Shown here piece after piece: positions 8,973 through 19,112 of a stretch of DNA of 64,000 nucleotides. Under the pieces are notes generated by a model. The model was given only the letters and a program-made list of their open reading frames with translations, had not been told where the DNA came from and made no database searches. The translations under genes and the position numbers were made by a program. Numbering within the stretch: the stretch's first letter is position 1; each line of letters begins with the position of its first letter. The stretch is from positions 62,001-126,000 of the forward strand of contig NZ_JASHKB010000011.1 in assembly GCF_030732865.1 (NCBI RefSeq). Direction: 5' to 3'. The stretch is from Roseitalea sp. MMSF_3546 (GTDB taxonomy: Bacteria > Pseudomonadota > Alphaproteobacteria > Rhizobiales > Rhizobiaceae).

Positions 8973-10142
8973 ATGCATCTCGTACTCGCCACCTCGCTGG
9001 TACCCGCCGGTCAGCCCGAAAGCGGCTACGAAATCGCCAATGCCGCCATCGCGGACGCCTTCGCCCGCGCCGGCGTCCGGGTGACGCATCTGGGCTTCAA
9101 ATGGCCAGACAAGCCGCTCGCCGATCCGCACAACACCCATTGCCTGGGCAGCGTGCAGGTGCGCACCGCCGATGCCGGTCTCGGCCAAAAGCTCATCTGG
9201 CAGGCCAGATCCATGGCCGGCAATGTGCCCTTCGTGTCGGCCAAGCTGCGTGTGGTGCCCCGGCGTGCCGTCGCCGAGGCGATCGCGGCCATCGGCGCCG
9301 ACGCCATGGTGGTCAATGGCACCGCGCTGGCTGGCGCCTTCGAGCCGGCGCTGACATCGGATCGGTTCATCTACATCGCCCACAATGTCGAGCATGAAAG
9401 CGCCGCCGATGCGGCGCGCCACGCGCAGGAGCCGGTCGAGCGCTTCATGTATCGGCGCGAGGCGCGTCTGCTCGAGGGGCTGGAACAGCGGCTTGTGGGC
9501 GGCGCGCGCCACGTGCTGACGCTGTCCGAAGAGGACCGTGCCGCCTTCGGCCTCGCCGGCTCGCCGCGCGCCGGCGTCCTGCCGCTCGTCACGCCGGCCG
9601 CCGATGGCGCGAGCGGGCCGCGCGTTCCGGCCTTCGACATCGGCATGATCGGAAGCTGGACCTGGGCGCCCAATCGGATCGGGCTCGAATGGTTCCTGCA
9701 GCACGTCATGCCGCATCTGCCCGAGCAGGTGACCGTGGCGGTCGCCGGCGCCCTGCCGGCGGGCTTTCCGCAGCGCGACCGGCGCGTCCGCTTTCTGGGC
9801 CGGGTTCTCGATGCCAAGCAGTTCCTGCGACAGTGCCGGGTGGTGGCGCTCGCCGCGCGCGCCGGCACCGGGGTCCAGCTCAAGACGATCGAGGTCTTCG
9901 AGATGGGCCTTCCGGCCGTGGCGACGCCGTCCTCGCTGCGCGGCATCGCGCAAAGGCCGGACAATCTGCGGGTTGCCGATGCGCCACAGGCGTTTGGCCA
10001 GGCACTGGCCCGGCTCGTGGTCGATCACCGCACCGGCGCGGCCGGCGACGTCGACGGCGCTGCCTTCCGATCGGCGCAGATCGCCGGCATGGACGCGGCG
10101 ATCGGCCGGGCGCTGGAGGCCATCTCGGTAAACGGCCGATAG
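8973..10142 (+). CDS. GT4-like glycosyltransferase
   Basis: A 389-residue GT-B type protein without membrane segments. The N-terminal half begins MHLVLATSLVPAGQPESGYE. The C-terminal nucleotide-sugar domain has IGSWTWAPNRIGLEWFL (about residues 225-241), FLGRVLDAKQFLRQCRVVA, and the GT4-like segment GTGVQLKTIEVFEMGLPAVAT. In place of the usual E-x7-E the spacing is irregular, so donor binding is inferred from fold. It begins a plus-strand group with the WecG/TagA and DUF6492-like genes and is divergent from the GT2 gene across 162 nt that must hold promoters for both. Confidence 0.75.
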   Translation: MHLVLATSLVPAGQPESGYEIANAAIADAFARAGVRVTHLGFKWPDKPLADPHNTHCLGSVQVRTADAGLGQKLIWQARSMAGNVPFVSAKLRVVPRRAVAEAIAAIGADAMVVNGTALAGAFEPALTSDRFIYIAHNVEHESAADAARHAQEPVERFMYRREARLLEGLEQRLVGGARHVLTLSEEDRAAFGLAGSPRAGVLPLVTPAADGASGPRVPAFDIGMIGSWTWAPNRIGLEWFLQHVMPHLPEQVTVAVAGALPAGFPQRDRRVRFLGRVLDAKQFLRQCRVVALAARAGTGVQLKTIEVFEMGLPAVATPSSLRGIAQRPDNLRVADAPQAFGQALARLVVDHRTGAAGDVDGAAFRSAQIAGMDAAIGRALEAISVNGR

Positions 10143-10227
10143 TCGATCCGCGCTTTCGGATTAACGCAAACAAAAGCCTTGCCGGCTAGTGTGCGGTAGC
10201 GACCAATCGGGGGCGGACGCACACGAT

Positions 10228-11022
10228 ATGACCGATCTGGCGGCCATGGATATCGAGACGATCCCGCATGCGGCGCGCGATATTCTGGGCGTGCGCGTCC
10301 ATGACATGACGCGCGACCGCGCTCTCGCCCATGTTCTAGGCATGATCGACAGCAGGCTGCATTGCCCGGTCACCTTTCTGAACGCGCACAACGCCAATAT
10401 CGCTTTCACCGATCCGGACTTCCGCGCAACGCTGTCGCGCTTTCTGGTGCTCAGCGACGGCATCGGCGTCGATATCGCCGCATGGCTGCTGCATGGCGCG
10501 CCCTTTCGCGCCAATCTGAACGGCAGCGACTTCGTGCCCGCGCTTCTGGCCGCCGCCGACCATCCGCTCAAGGTGGGCCTTTTCGGCGCGCGTCCCGGCG
10601 TGGCGGAAAAGGCGATTGAGGCCTTCGCGCGCATCGATGCGCGCCACCAGTACCGCGCGCTCGCCCATGGCTATGTCGATGCCGACGATGAACGCGCGAT
10701 GCTGGACGAACTGGCACGCTGGCGCGCCGACATCCTGCTGGTCGCGCTCGGCGTGCCGCGTCAGGAAATGTGGATCGCCGCCAATGTCAGGGCCCACCAC
10801 TGCACCGTGCCGATGGGCGTGGGCGCGCTGTTCGATCTGACCACGGGCACCGTGCCGCGGGCCCCGCGCTGGGTGCGGGCGGCGCGCAGCGAGTGGGTTT
10901 ACCGGCTGGCGCAGGAGCCCGGACGCATGTGGCGGCGCTACCTGCTGGGCAACCCGGTCTTCCTGTCCCGGGTCGTTCGCCAGCGCCTTGGCGCCACCCT
11001 GCCCGGGGAGAGCACCGCATGA
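10228..11022 (+). CDS. WecG/TagA/CpsF family glycosyltransferase
   Basis: A 264-residue membrane-associated enzyme of the family that adds N-acetylmannosamine(uronic acid) or a related sugar to undecaprenyl-diphosphate-GlcNAc. Family marks are FLNAHNANIAF (about 49-59), the catalytic NGSDFVPAL (about 97-105), LFGARPGVAEKA, and VALGVPRQEMWIA, followed by PMGVGALFDLTTG and a basic WVRAARSEWVYRLAQEPGRM amphipathic C-terminus used for membrane contact in TagA. The start ATG 10228 is a choice; an in-frame ATG 18 nt downstream is also possible. It is coupled to the next gene by an ATGA overlap. Confidence 0.88.
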   Translation: MTDLAAMDIETIPHAARDILGVRVHDMTRDRALAHVLGMIDSRLHCPVTFLNAHNANIAFTDPDFRATLSRFLVLSDGIGVDIAAWLLHGAPFRANLNGSDFVPALLAAADHPLKVGLFGARPGVAEKAIEAFARIDARHQYRALAHGYVDADDERAMLDELARWRADILLVALGVPRQEMWIAANVRAHHCTVPMGVGALFDLTTGTVPRAPRWVRAARSEWVYRLAQEPGRMWRRYLLGNPVFLSRVVRQRLGATLPGESTA

Positions 11023-11921
11023 GCCCCGCCGCCGTGCCGCCAGGCAAGACCAACGCGATCGTCACCGCCTCCTATGCGCCCGATTTTCCGCGCTGCCGGA
11101 TCCTGTGCGAGAGCATCGACCGCTTCGTGACCGGCTTTGACTGCCATTACCTGCTTGTCGATACGCCCGATCGCGACCTGTTCGCCGCGCTCGAGGGGCC
11201 AAGGCGCAGGATCGTCACCGACACCGAGCTTCTGCCCTGGTGGCTGAAACGGATGCCGCAATCGCTGTCGCCCAGGCAGCGGCGCATCTGGCTGAGCGCG
11301 CTCACCCTGCCGCTGCATGGCTGGCACGTCCAGCAGCTCAAGCGCATCGCCATCGCGCATCGGCTCGATGTCGACGGGCTGATCTATTGCGATTCGGACA
11401 CCGCCTTCGTCAAACCCTTCGATGTCGGCGCCATCTGGCGCGGCGACGCCATGCGGCTCTATCGCGAGCGCGGCGGCGCGCTCAAGGCGCTGGCCGATCA
11501 CCGCCACTGGGTGACCCATGCCGGCGAGGCGCTGGGCATCGCCGAGGCCGACCGCGCCGATCACGACTATATCTGCCAGTTCGTCACCTGGAAGCGCCAG
11601 ACCGTTGTCGACATGTGCGCGCACATGGAGCGGCTGCATGGAAGGCCCTGGCCGGCGGTGATCGGCCGCAGCCGCAAGTTCTCCGAATGCATGATCTACG
11701 GCGCCTATGTCGAAGGCGTCCTTGGCGGTGCGGGGCACTATATCGATGCCGAGACGCTGTGTCCGATGCAATGGTTCGATCCCGCGCCGAGCGATGCCGA
11801 ACTGCAAGCGGTCGTCGACGGGCTGAGCGAGCGGCAGGCCGGCATCGGCGTGCAGTCCTTCATCGCGCTCGAGCCGGCCCGCTTCCGCGCCGCCGCCTTC
11901 GGCGAGCGTCTGGCCGCCTGA
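11019..11921 (+). CDS. DUF6492-like putative glycosyltransferase
   Basis: A 300-residue soluble protein resembling nucleotide-diphospho-sugar transferases. It has an early ASYAPDFPRCRILCESIDRF segment, a hydrophobic strand followed by a DxD motif in LIYCDSDTAFVKPF (about residues 116-129), and a late CMIYGAYVEGVLGG segment. I recall this set as typical of the DUF6492 family found in alphaproteobacterial polysaccharide clusters, but the activity is not established. It starts inside the stop codon of the WecG/TagA gene (ATGA), so the two are translated together. Its TGA stop directly abuts the reverse stop of the flippase gene, forming the palindrome TGATCA with no space between. Confidence 0.65.
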   Translation: MSPAAVPPGKTNAIVTASYAPDFPRCRILCESIDRFVTGFDCHYLLVDTPDRDLFAALEGPRRRIVTDTELLPWWLKRMPQSLSPRQRRIWLSALTLPLHGWHVQQLKRIAIAHRLDVDGLIYCDSDTAFVKPFDVGAIWRGDAMRLYRERGGALKALADHRHWVTHAGEALGIAEADRADHDYICQFVTWKRQTVVDMCAHMERLHGRPWPAVIGRSRKFSECMIYGAYVEGVLGGAGHYIDAETLCPMQWFDPAPSDAELQAVVDGLSERQAGIGVQSFIALEPARFRAAAFGERLAA

Positions 11922-13232
11922 TCACACGCGAACCGCGCGGCGCCCCATCGCCCGGTAGGTGATCGAAAACGACACCAGATAGAGCGCGGCGAAGACGGCA
12001 TTGATCCACACGAGCCAATGCTCGATGTCCCCGGCTCTTCCCAGCAGGGCGACCATCAGCCCGGCCTTGATCGTGCCGACCACCGCATAGAGCACCAACC
12101 GCGTGAAGGTCTGCCCGCGCCCGTACAGCAGTTCGGCCTGATATTCGATCAGATTGCGCAGCCCCGGCACGAGCAGCACCATGACCAGCAGCGGAGCCGC
12201 CTCGGCGACATTGGTGCCCAGAATGTCGGGCTTGACCGAAAAGACGAGGACCATTGCGACCAGCGCCGCCGTCGACAGCGCAAACACGCCCGCCTCCAAT
12301 GCCGCACGCATCCGCACACCGTCCAGAAGCTGCGGCCGGCGCATCAGCCGCTGGGTGAGCAGCGTCGAGAAGGTGCGCACCGGCATGGCGGTCAGGTCGA
12401 CCAGCCGCATGACGATGGCATAGAGCCCCGCCGCCATCGGCCCGCCAAGCGACAGCACGATCAGCTTGTCGAGTTCGTTTTGCACATAGAACAGCACTTC
12501 GGCGCCGCTCACCGACAGCGCGTCCGGCACCCGCCGCCGGAACAGCCGCAAGGGCAGGCGCAGCCGCTGGCGCGGATAGAAGACGGCCACCGCAAGGGCG
12601 GCCATGGCGGCTTGCCCGCCCATGTAGATGACGGCCCATTGCGCAAGGTCCGGCGCCGGCGACAGGGCGAGCGCCAGCGCGGCGGCGGCCTTGACCGAAA
12701 AGCCGAAGACGATGACGACCGAGGCGCGGCCGAAGCGTTCGAGCCCCTTGTTGACGGTGATCACCACTTCCAGCGTCCGCCACAGCACGATCTCGGTGCC
12801 CGCGATCATGGCAAAGACGACAAGCGGCATCGCCGCGCCGAAGAACAGCGCGTGCGCGCCCCATCCGACCGCAGCGACGAGCGGCAGCGAGATCGCGACC
12901 GCCAGCAGATAGCCGCCCGTATAGGCGCCGATCAGTTGCGGCTTGACGGTCGCGATCCGATAGAGCGGCGACACGAAGCCGAAGCCGGCAACGCGCGACA
13001 GCACGATGCCGACGGATGAAGCCGTGGCGAACAGGCCGAATTCGGCGATCGTCAGCGTGTTGGCGACGAGGTAGAAATAGAAGAGCTGGATGAAGACCCG
13101 CGCGCCATCGCCCGAAAAGGCGCGCGCATACTTGCCGGCCAGCACCGCGAGCGATTCGTCGCCGGCAGCGCGTGTCTGCAATGTCGGGTTGTCGGCGGCA
13201 AGCTGTTTCACGTCGCGCAGGTTAGGGTGCAA
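11922..13232 (-). CDS. Polysaccharide flippase (Wzx-like, MATE/MOP fold)
   Basis: A 436-residue inner-membrane protein with about 12 hydrophobic segments, expected to flip lipid-linked oligosaccharide across the membrane. The N-terminal segment LFYFYLVANTLTIAEFGLFA and the mid-protein VQNELDKLIVLSLGGPMAAG (about residues 240-260) are characteristic of oligosaccharide flippases. The listed start is TTG 13232; GTG 13211, giving a start seven codons later, is equally possible, and neither has a clear ribosome site. The gene runs against the plus-strand glycosyltransferase group and towards it, so it has its own promoter, shared in region with the divergent Wzz-like gene. Confidence 0.8.
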   Translation of the reverse strand: MHPNLRDVKQLAADNPTLQTRAAGDESLAVLAGKYARAFSGDGARVFIQLFYFYLVANTLTIAEFGLFATASSVGIVLSRVAGFGFVSPLYRIATVKPQLIGAYTGGYLLAVAISLPLVAAVGWGAHALFFGAAMPLVVFAMIAGTEIVLWRTLEVVITVNKGLERFGRASVVIVFGFSVKAAAALALALSPAPDLAQWAVIYMGGQAAMAALAVAVFYPRQRLRLPLRLFRRRVPDALSVSGAEVLFYVQNELDKLIVLSLGGPMAAGLYAIVMRLVDLTAMPVRTFSTLLTQRLMRRPQLLDGVRMRAALEAGVFALSTAALVAMVLVFSVKPDILGTNVAEAAPLLVMVLLVPGLRNLIEYQAELLYGRGQTFTRLVLYAVVGTIKAGLMVALLGRAGDIEHWLVWINAVFAALYLVSFSITYRAMGRRAVRV

Positions 13233-13384
13233 CGCTTAAGATCGCGTATGCCGCCTGGCGATGCTCTCGATCGCCGGCAATGCCCGCTTTCCGAAACGGA
13301 AATTAACCCTTTGTTTCCCATGTCCGTTCAATCTGCGTTTACCGGACCGGCCCGGGCGGATCCTCAATTCTCGCGTAAGCAGTG

Positions 13385-15649
13385 ATGTTTGAACCCAGAC
13401 CAGAAACGGCCCCCAGATCGCTGCTCATGCGCGCGCGCGCCGAAGCGGCAGAACCGCGCGAGGCGGCCGATGCCCGAAAGGCGCCAACGGCCGACGCGCC
13501 GGGCACCGACCGGGACCGCCCGGATCGCCGGTCGCGCGGGACTGCGTTCATGCGCGGCGACGGCGACCGCGACGGCACGGAAGGCGCGGGCGGGCACGCG
13601 CCGCAACGCGACGACGGCGAGCGCCCGGATGCCACCGGCGCGCCCGCACGTCCGTCGCACCGGTCGATGCCCGCGCAGGCCTCGCCGAACGGTGCGCTGA
13701 TCGACCCGATCGCCATGGTCACCACGATCTGGCGCTGGCGCTGGTCGATCGTCGCCTTCACGCTCGTCGGCGCCATCATTGGCGTCATGGTCGCGCTGTC
13801 GGTGCCCAAGCGCTACACGGCCTGGTCGGAGATCCTGATCGATCCGCGCGAACTGGCGCTGATCGAGCGCGATCTCGAACGCGAGTTCCTGGCCAACGAG
13901 GCCGCGCTCGCCATCATCGACAGCCGGCTTTCGCTCGTCACCTCGCGCCAGGTGCTCGACCGGGTGATCGAGCGCACCGACCTGGACGAAGACACCGAGT
14001 TCAACGGGCAGGACGAAGCCGGCTTCGACCTGTTCGGCGGCATCGACCAGATCGCATCGCTTTTTGCCGGCGAACCGCCGGTCGAGGACACCGCGCGCAC
14101 CACGCTCGAGAACCTGCGCGATGCGATCACGATCGACCGGACCACGCGCACATTCGTCATCAATATCGGCGTTGAATCGGAGAGCCCGCGCAAGGCGGCG
14201 CTGCTCGCCAACGAGGTCACCCGCGCCTTCATCGACGAGCAGGCCGACATCACCTCCGACAAGGCGCGCGCGGCCAACAACGCGCTGACCTCGCGTCTTG
14301 CCACGCTGCAGGCCGATGTCGAGGCCGCCGAGCGGCGCGTCGAGGACTTCCGCAACAGCAACGGGCTGATCAGCACGCAGGGGCGACTGCTCACCGAGGA
14401 CGAACTCAATGCCTCGAGCGCCCAGCTCGCCGAGGCGCGCGCGGCCACCATTCGCGCCCGCTCGCGCGCCCAGGCGGCACAGGCGACGACGGTGGAGGCG
14501 GTCATCGAGGGCTCGCTGCCCAACGATCTGATCACCTCGGCGCTGTCGACGCTGCGCGCGCAGTTCGCGGCGCTGCGCCAGGAGGCGGCCCAGCTCGAAA
14601 GCGAACTGGGTCCGCGCCATCCGCGCCTTGCCAGCGCCCGCGCCTCCATCGAGGCCGCCCGCCAGGACATCGCCGCCGAACTCCGGCGCATCGTCGCCGG
14701 CACCCAGTCCGAACTGCGCCAGGCGGTTCAGACCGAGCAGCAACTGGCCGCCGAAGTCGTCCGCGCCAAGGCCGAGATCAGCAACAAGAGCGACGCGCTG
14801 GTCACCCTGCGCGATCTTCAAAGCAACGCCGAGGCGGCCCGCGCCATCTATGCCGGCGCACTTCTGCGTGCCCGCGAGACGGGCGAGCTGGAAGCGCTGG
14901 GGACGGTGAACGCCTCGGTGCTTGCCGAGGCCGAGCCGCCGCTCAATGCCTCGTCCATGTCACGGCGCACGATCGCCATGGGCTTCACCATTGCCGGCTT
15001 CCTGATCGGCCTGGGCGTGGCGATCATGGCCGGGCTTGTCGGCAGCCTCCGCTCGACCGGCCTTCTCGGCCAAAAGGCCGGCCCGGACGACACTCTGACC
15101 GACGGTCCGGGCGCGGGCACCCGCCCGCAACGCAGCGACACAAACCCCACCGAGCCAATGGAACCCGCGACCATGCATTCAGATTATCCGCCCTATCCCT
15201 ACGCGCCCTATCCGCATCCGCAGACCGCGCAGGGCCATCATCCGACCCATAGCGGCGAGGGGGCACCGGCTGCCTACCCGGCCTATCCGCCGCAACCGGC
15301 CCATGGCTGGAGCCATCCGCCCGCGCCGGTCGCGCCGATGCCGCCCCATGGCTATCCCGCGCCGCATGCCGTCGCCGCGCCGGCGCACCATCCCGACTAT
15401 GGCCGGCCGCCCTACGCCGCGCCGATGCCGGCTCCGGCCCCCTGGCCGCATGCCCCCTATCCGGCGCGCGCCGATGCGTCCCACCACATGCCGCAGCCCG
15501 ACCCACGCGGGCATCGGTCCCCCGCGCCCGTCGCCGATGCTCCGGGCGATGACGGCGAACTCGAGGACATCCGCCAGGCCCTGCGCGACATTCGCGAGGT
15601 CGTCGACGAACTCGTCGCGCGCCGCGACAATGTCCGCCGCCTCGGCTGA
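13385..15649 (+). CDS. Wzz/GumC-type chain length determinant with Pro/Tyr/His-rich tail
   Basis: A 754-residue polysaccharide co-polymerase. A basic, disordered N-terminus (about 1-105) precedes the first membrane segment (about 117-138) and a Wzz domain (from [20 protein letters not shown]). A long periplasmic coiled coil (about 285-510) contains the GNVR-like [20 protein letters not shown], and the second membrane segment lies at about 530-555 after the Pro-rich [13 protein letters not shown]. There is no BY-kinase domain. Instead a cytoplasmic tail (about 597-705) is built from Pro, Tyr, His and Ala, followed by a short acidic/basic helix ([20 protein letters not shown]). ATG 13385 directly follows a GTG that could also start. 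It probably sets polymer length for the neighbouring flippase and polymerase-like proteins. Confidence 0.85.
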   Translation: MFEPRPETAPRSLLMRARAEAAEPREAADARKAPTADAPGTDRDRPDRRSRGTAFMRGDGDRDGTEGAGGHAPQRDDGERPDATGAPARPSHRSMPAQASPNGALIDPIAMVTTIWRWRWSIVAFTLVGAIIGVMVALSVPKRYTAWSEILIDPRELALIERDLEREFLANEAALAIIDSRLSLVTSRQVLDRVIERTDLDEDTEFNGQDEAGFDLFGGIDQIASLFAGEPPVEDTARTTLENLRDAITIDRTTRTFVINIGVESESPRKAALLANEVTRAFIDEQADITSDKARAANNALTSRLATLQADVEAAERRVEDFRNSNGLISTQGRLLTEDELNASSAQLAEARAATIRARSRAQAAQATTVEAVIEGSLPNDLITSALSTLRAQFAALRQEAAQLESELGPRHPRLASARASIEAARQDIAAELRRIVAGTQSELRQAVQTEQQLAAEVVRAKAEISNKSDALVTLRDLQSNAEAARAIYAGALLRARETGELEALGTVNASVLAEAEPPLNASSMSRRTIAMGFTIAGFLIGLGVAIMAGLVGSLRSTGLLGQKAGPDDTLTDGPGAGTRPQRSDTNPTEPMEPATMHSDYPPYPYAPYPHPQTAQGHHPTHSGEGAPAAYPAYPPQPAHGWSHPPAPVAPMPPHGYPAPHAVAAPAHHPDYGRPPYAAPMPAPAPWPHAPYPARADASHHMPQPDPRGHRSPAPVADAPGDDGELEDIRQALRDIREVVDELVARRDNVRRLG

Positions 15650-15759
15650 CTGACCGGCCCGTTCCGGACGCGCCGCGCCAGGGCGCGCGATGGGCGAGAT
15701 TGGTGTCGCTCGCGGCACCGATTTGGTCTATGCGCTGTGCGAACGGGCAAGGAGCGATC

Positions 15760-16659
15760 ATGGCGCACATCATCGACGGCAAGGCCATGGCGGCCGATGT
15801 GACGGCACGTGTCACCGAGGCGGCAGCCGCGCTTCAGGCGACGACCGATGTCCGGCCAGGGCTGGCGGTCGTCATTGTCGGCGAGGATCCCGCCTCGCGG
15901 GTCTATGTCGGCAACAAGGGCAGGACGGCGCGCGCCTGCGGCTTCATCTCGGTCGAGCACGCCCTGCCGGCGGACACCGAACAGGCCGCTCTTCTGGGCC
16001 TGATCGCCGAACTGAACACCGATCCGGCGATCCATGGCATACTGGTGCAACTGCCGCTGCCCGAACATGTCGACGAAGGGGCGGTGATCCAGGCCATCGA
16101 CCCGGCCAAGGATGTCGACGGATTTCACTTCGTCAATGTCGGACGCCTGGCCAGCGGACACGCCGACCAGGGCTTCGTGCCGTGCACGCCCGCAGGCGTC
16201 ATGCGCATGGTCCGCTCGGTGCTCGGCGCCGATCTTTCGGGCAAGCATGCCGTCGTCGTCGGCCGGTCCAATATCGTCGGCAAGCCGATGGCCAGCCTGC
16301 TGCTTGCGGCCAACGCCACCGTGACCATCGCCCATTCGCGCACCGCCGATCTGCCTTCGCTGTGCCGCAGCGCCGACATCCTTGTTGCCGCCGTCGGTCG
16401 GCCGCAATTGGTCAAGGGCGACTGGATCAAGCCGGGCGCGACGGTGATCGATGTCGGCATGAACCGCATTCCCGCGCCCGAACGGGGCGAGGGCGGGACG
16501 CGACTGGTGGGCGACGTCGATTTCGAGGAGGCCGGCCGGATCGCCGGTGCGATCACGCCGGTGCCCGGCGGCGTCGGTCCGATGACGGTCGCCATGCTGA
16601 TGGCCAACACGCTGATCGCCGCCCGCCGCGCCGCGGGCGTGCATGGGCCCGATCTCTGA
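15760..16659 (+). CDS. folD: Bifunctional methylenetetrahydrofolate dehydrogenase/cyclohydrolase
   Basis: Interconverts 5,10-methylene-THF, 5,10-methenyl-THF and 10-formyl-THF in the cytoplasm, feeding purine and formyl-methionine synthesis. The 299-residue length is standard. Visible marks are the catalytic [13 protein letters not shown] (Tyr-x3-Lys), the QLPLPEHV loop, the NADP-binding [16 protein letters not shown], the cofactor region IDVGMNRIP, and [14 protein letters not shown] near the end. ATG 15760 has AGGAG at 5 nt and begins the conserved MAHIIDGK. It stands alone between the Wzz-like gene and the GlxA-type regulator. Confidence 0.95.
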   Translation: MAHIIDGKAMAADVTARVTEAAAALQATTDVRPGLAVVIVGEDPASRVYVGNKGRTARACGFISVEHALPADTEQAALLGLIAELNTDPAIHGILVQLPLPEHVDEGAVIQAIDPAKDVDGFHFVNVGRLASGHADQGFVPCTPAGVMRMVRSVLGADLSGKHAVVVGRSNIVGKPMASLLLAANATVTIAHSRTADLPSLCRSADILVAAVGRPQLVKGDWIKPGATVIDVGMNRIPAPERGEGGTRLVGDVDFEEAGRIAGAITPVPGGVGPMTVAMLMANTLIAARRAAGVHGPDL

Positions 16660-16735
16660 TCTCGATGGCACTTGCACTGCGGTTGCATTGCATCCAAGCT
16701 CGACGGCCGGACAATCAATCACCGACCCTCGCCCG

Positions 16736-17695
16736 ATGAACGATGGAAATCCTTCGCGGCATTTCGCCTTCATACTCGCCGAGGGTTTCTCCATGTTCTG
16801 CGTATCGGCCGCCATCGACGTGCTGCGCAGCGCCAATCTGGTCTCCGGCCAGACCTTCTATCACTGGTCGGCGATCTCCCATGATGGCGAGCCGGTGCGC
16901 GCCTCCAACGGGCTGACCATCAAGCCGGCCCATTCTGTCGGCGATATCCCGGCGGCCGATCTGATCTTCATCATCGCCTCGATGAATCTCGACTTTCCCG
17001 GCAAGGCGCGGGTGATATCGCAATTGCGCGCGCTCGGTCGGCGCGGCGCCAGTCTCGGGGCGCTGTCGGTCGGCAGTCACGTCCTTGCCGAGGCGGGCCA
17101 GCTTGAAGGACACCGCTGCACCATTCACTGGGAGAACCGCGCGGCCTTCCGCGAGGCGTTTCCGCACATCGAATGCACGTCCAATGTCTACGAGATCGAC
17201 CGCAAGCGCTACACCGCCGCCGGCGGCATCACCGGCATCGATCTGATGCTGGAACTGGTGCGCGGCGATTTCGGCGCCGATATCGCCAACAAGGTCGCCA
17301 ACAATTTCCAGTACGAACGCATCCGCAGCCATCTCGATCGCCAGCGCGTCGGCCGCGAGCCGGACCTTGCCGCCAAGTCGGACAAGCTGCGCAGGCTCAC
17401 CGAGTTGATGGCCGACAATCTCGAGGAGCCGCTTTCGGCGGGCGAACTCGCCGCCGCCGTGCAGCTTTCGGTGCGTCAGGTCGAACGGCTGTTCCTCAAG
17501 CACTTGAACTCCACGCCCGGACGCTACTACATGACGCTTCGCCTCGAGCGCGCCCGCCAATTGCTGCGTCAGACCAACATTCCCATTCTCGAGGTGGCGC
17601 TTTCGACGGGGTTCACCTCGCACTCCTATTTCGCGCAGAGTTACCGGATGCAGTTCGGCCGTGCACCGAGCGACGAGCGACGCACAACCTTTTGA
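16736..17695 (+). CDS. GlxA-family AraC-type transcriptional regulator
   Basis: A 319-residue regulator. The N-terminal DJ-1/PfpI-like domain (about residues 8-180: FILAEGFSMFCVSAAIDVLR, then LGALSVGSHVLAEAGQLEG) lacks the DJ-1 nucleophile Cys at the elbow, where Ser-Val-Gly-Ser is seen, so it is a ligand sensor rather than an enzyme. The C-terminal AraC-type double HTH (about 220-315) includes LSAGELAAAVQLSVRQVERL and ILEVALSTGFTSHSYFAQSY. Such proteins often control amine, glycine betaine or arginine use. The rimB-like gene starts 8 nt downstream, so they may be co-transcribed; the target is not evident from context. Confidence 0.88.
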   Translation: MNDGNPSRHFAFILAEGFSMFCVSAAIDVLRSANLVSGQTFYHWSAISHDGEPVRASNGLTIKPAHSVGDIPAADLIFIIASMNLDFPGKARVISQLRALGRRGASLGALSVGSHVLAEAGQLEGHRCTIHWENRAAFREAFPHIECTSNVYEIDRKRYTAAGGITGIDLMLELVRGDFGADIANKVANNFQYERIRSHLDRQRVGREPDLAAKSDKLRRLTELMADNLEEPLSAGELAAAVQLSVRQVERLFLKHLNSTPGRYYMTLRLERARQLLRQTNIPILEVALSTGFTSHSYFAQSYRMQFGRAPSDERRTTF

Positions 17696-17703
17696 GGGGA
17701 TCG

Positions 17704-18210
17704 ATGAAACCAGGGGCAACTTCGGCGGTGAAGGTCCATGACCTCGTCGCGCGCGGCTTCCAGATCGTCGGCTGGCGCGAGAAGCTGGCCCTGCCCGATA
17801 TCGGCGTGGGTCTGATCCGCGCCAAGGTCGACACCGGCGCACTGACCTCGGCCCTTCATGTCGATGATCTGAAATTCTTCGACCGCAACGGCAGGCGCTG
17901 GGTGCGCTTTCATCCGCCCGGTCCCAATGGCAGGCCGGCGCCCGAACACGCGAGTGCCCGCATGCGCGAGTTCCGGGAGGTTCGCAGCAGCAGCGGTCAG
18001 GTCGAGCGGCGCTGCGTGATCGCCACGCGCTTCGTCATCGGCCGGGAAATCTTCCGCGCCGAGGTGACTCTGACCGACCGCACTGACATGGTCTACAACA
18101 TGCTGGTGGGGCGCAGCGCGATGCGGATCGGGCGGCTGATCGTCGACCCGACCCGCTCCTGGATGGCCGGCAATCCCGTCGGTCCCGAACAGATGGACGC
18201 TGACCATTGA
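17704..18210 (+). CDS. RimB-like retropepsin-fold protein (ATP-dependent zinc protease family)
   Basis: A 168-residue cytoplasmic protein of the family first annotated as ATP-dependent zinc proteases. The retropepsin-like active motif is [14 protein letters not shown] (about residues 40-53), and the strand pattern continues through [20 protein letters not shown] and the second psi-loop-like [17 protein letters not shown]. In pseudomonads the homologous RimB is made with RimK and modulates its modification of ribosomal protein S6. Here the stop codon overlaps the rimK start by three bases, which supports the same functional pairing. No rimA-like gene is present. Confidence 0.82.
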   Translation: MKPGATSAVKVHDLVARGFQIVGWREKLALPDIGVGLIRAKVDTGALTSALHVDDLKFFDRNGRRWVRFHPPGPNGRPAPEHASARMREFREVRSSSGQVERRCVIATRFVIGREIFRAEVTLTDRTDMVYNMLVGRSAMRIGRLIVDPTRSWMAGNPVGPEQMDADH

Positions 18211-19112
18211 AAATTCTCATGCTGGCCCGCAATGCCGGTCTTTATTCGCACCGGCGGCTGAAGGAAGTCGCCGAGAGCCGCGGCCATGCGCTCGACATCG
18301 TCAACACGCTGCACTGCTACATGAACATCACCTCGCGCCGACCGTCGGTCTACTATGACGGGGCGAAGATCGAGGGCTATGATGCGGTGATCCCGCGCAT
18401 CGGCGCCTCGATCACCTTTTACGGGATGGCGGTGCTGCGCCAGTTCGAGATGATGGGGGTGTATCCGCTCAACGAGTCCGTGGCCATCGGCCGCTCGCGC
18501 GACAAGCTGCGTTCCATGCAGCTCATGGCGCGCGACGGGGTCGGCCTGCCGGTGACGGCCTTCGCCTACGATCCCAAGCGCGCCGAGGACATCGTGCGCA
18601 TGACCGGCGGGCCGCCCGTGGTCATCAAGCTTCTGGAGGGCACGCAGGGCATCGGCGTGGTGCTCGCCGAGACCATGCAGTCGGCCAAGTCCGTGATCGA
18701 GGCGTTTCGCGGCGCCAAGGTGCACATCATGGGCCAGGAGTTCATCAAGGAAGCCGGCGGCACCGACATCCGCGCCTTCGTTGTCGGCGGCAAGGTCGTG
18801 GCCACGATGAAGCGCGCCGGAAAGGCCGGCGAGTTCCGGTCCAACATCCATCGCGGCGGCAGCGCCGAGGCGGTCAAGATCACGCCGACCGAGCGGGCGA
18901 CGGCGGTTCAGGCCGCCAAGACCATGGGTCTGAACGTGTGCGGTGTCGACATGCTGCGCTCCAACCACGGCCCGGTCGTCATGGAGGTCAATTCCTCGCC
19001 CGGGCTGGAGGGCGTCGAAAAGGCGACCGGCAAGGATGTCGCCGGCCGGATCATCGATTTTCTCGAGGCCAATGTGAAGCAGGGCAAGACCCGCACGCGC
19101 GGGCGCGGCTGA
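18207..19112 (+). CDS. rimK: RimK-type ATP-grasp glutamate ligase
   Basis: A 301-residue ATP-grasp ligase. Family RimK adds glutamate residues to the C-terminus of ribosomal protein S6 and can make poly-glutamate. Marks are the N-terminal [36 protein letters not shown] (ATP-binding lysine and Gly loop, about 145-162), [35 protein letters not shown], and the metal-binding [19 protein letters not shown]. The start is TTG 18207, overlapping the upstream TGA (TTGA); the next ATG would remove the first conserved strand. The C-terminal tail is basic ([11 protein letters not shown]). Confidence 0.92.
   Translation: MKILMLARNAGLYSHRRLKEVAESRGHALDIVNTLHCYMNITSRRPSVYYDGAKIEGYDAVIPRIGASITFYGMAVLRQFEMMGVYPLNESVAIGRSRDKLRSMQLMARDGVGLPVTAFAYDPKRAEDIVRMTGGPPVVIKLLEGTQGIGVVLAETMQSAKSVIEAFRGAKVHIMGQEFIKEAGGTDIRAFVVGGKVVATMKRAGKAGEFRSNIHRGGSAEAVKITPTERATAVQAAKTMGLNVCGVDMLRSNHGPVVMEVNSSPGLEGVEKATGKDVAGRIIDFLEANVKQGKTRTRGRG

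Noticed and set aside
10150-10227. Promoter or small RNA before the WecG/TagA gene
   Set aside because: Only a CTTGCC-like hexamer was seen, with no convincing -10 at the right distance.
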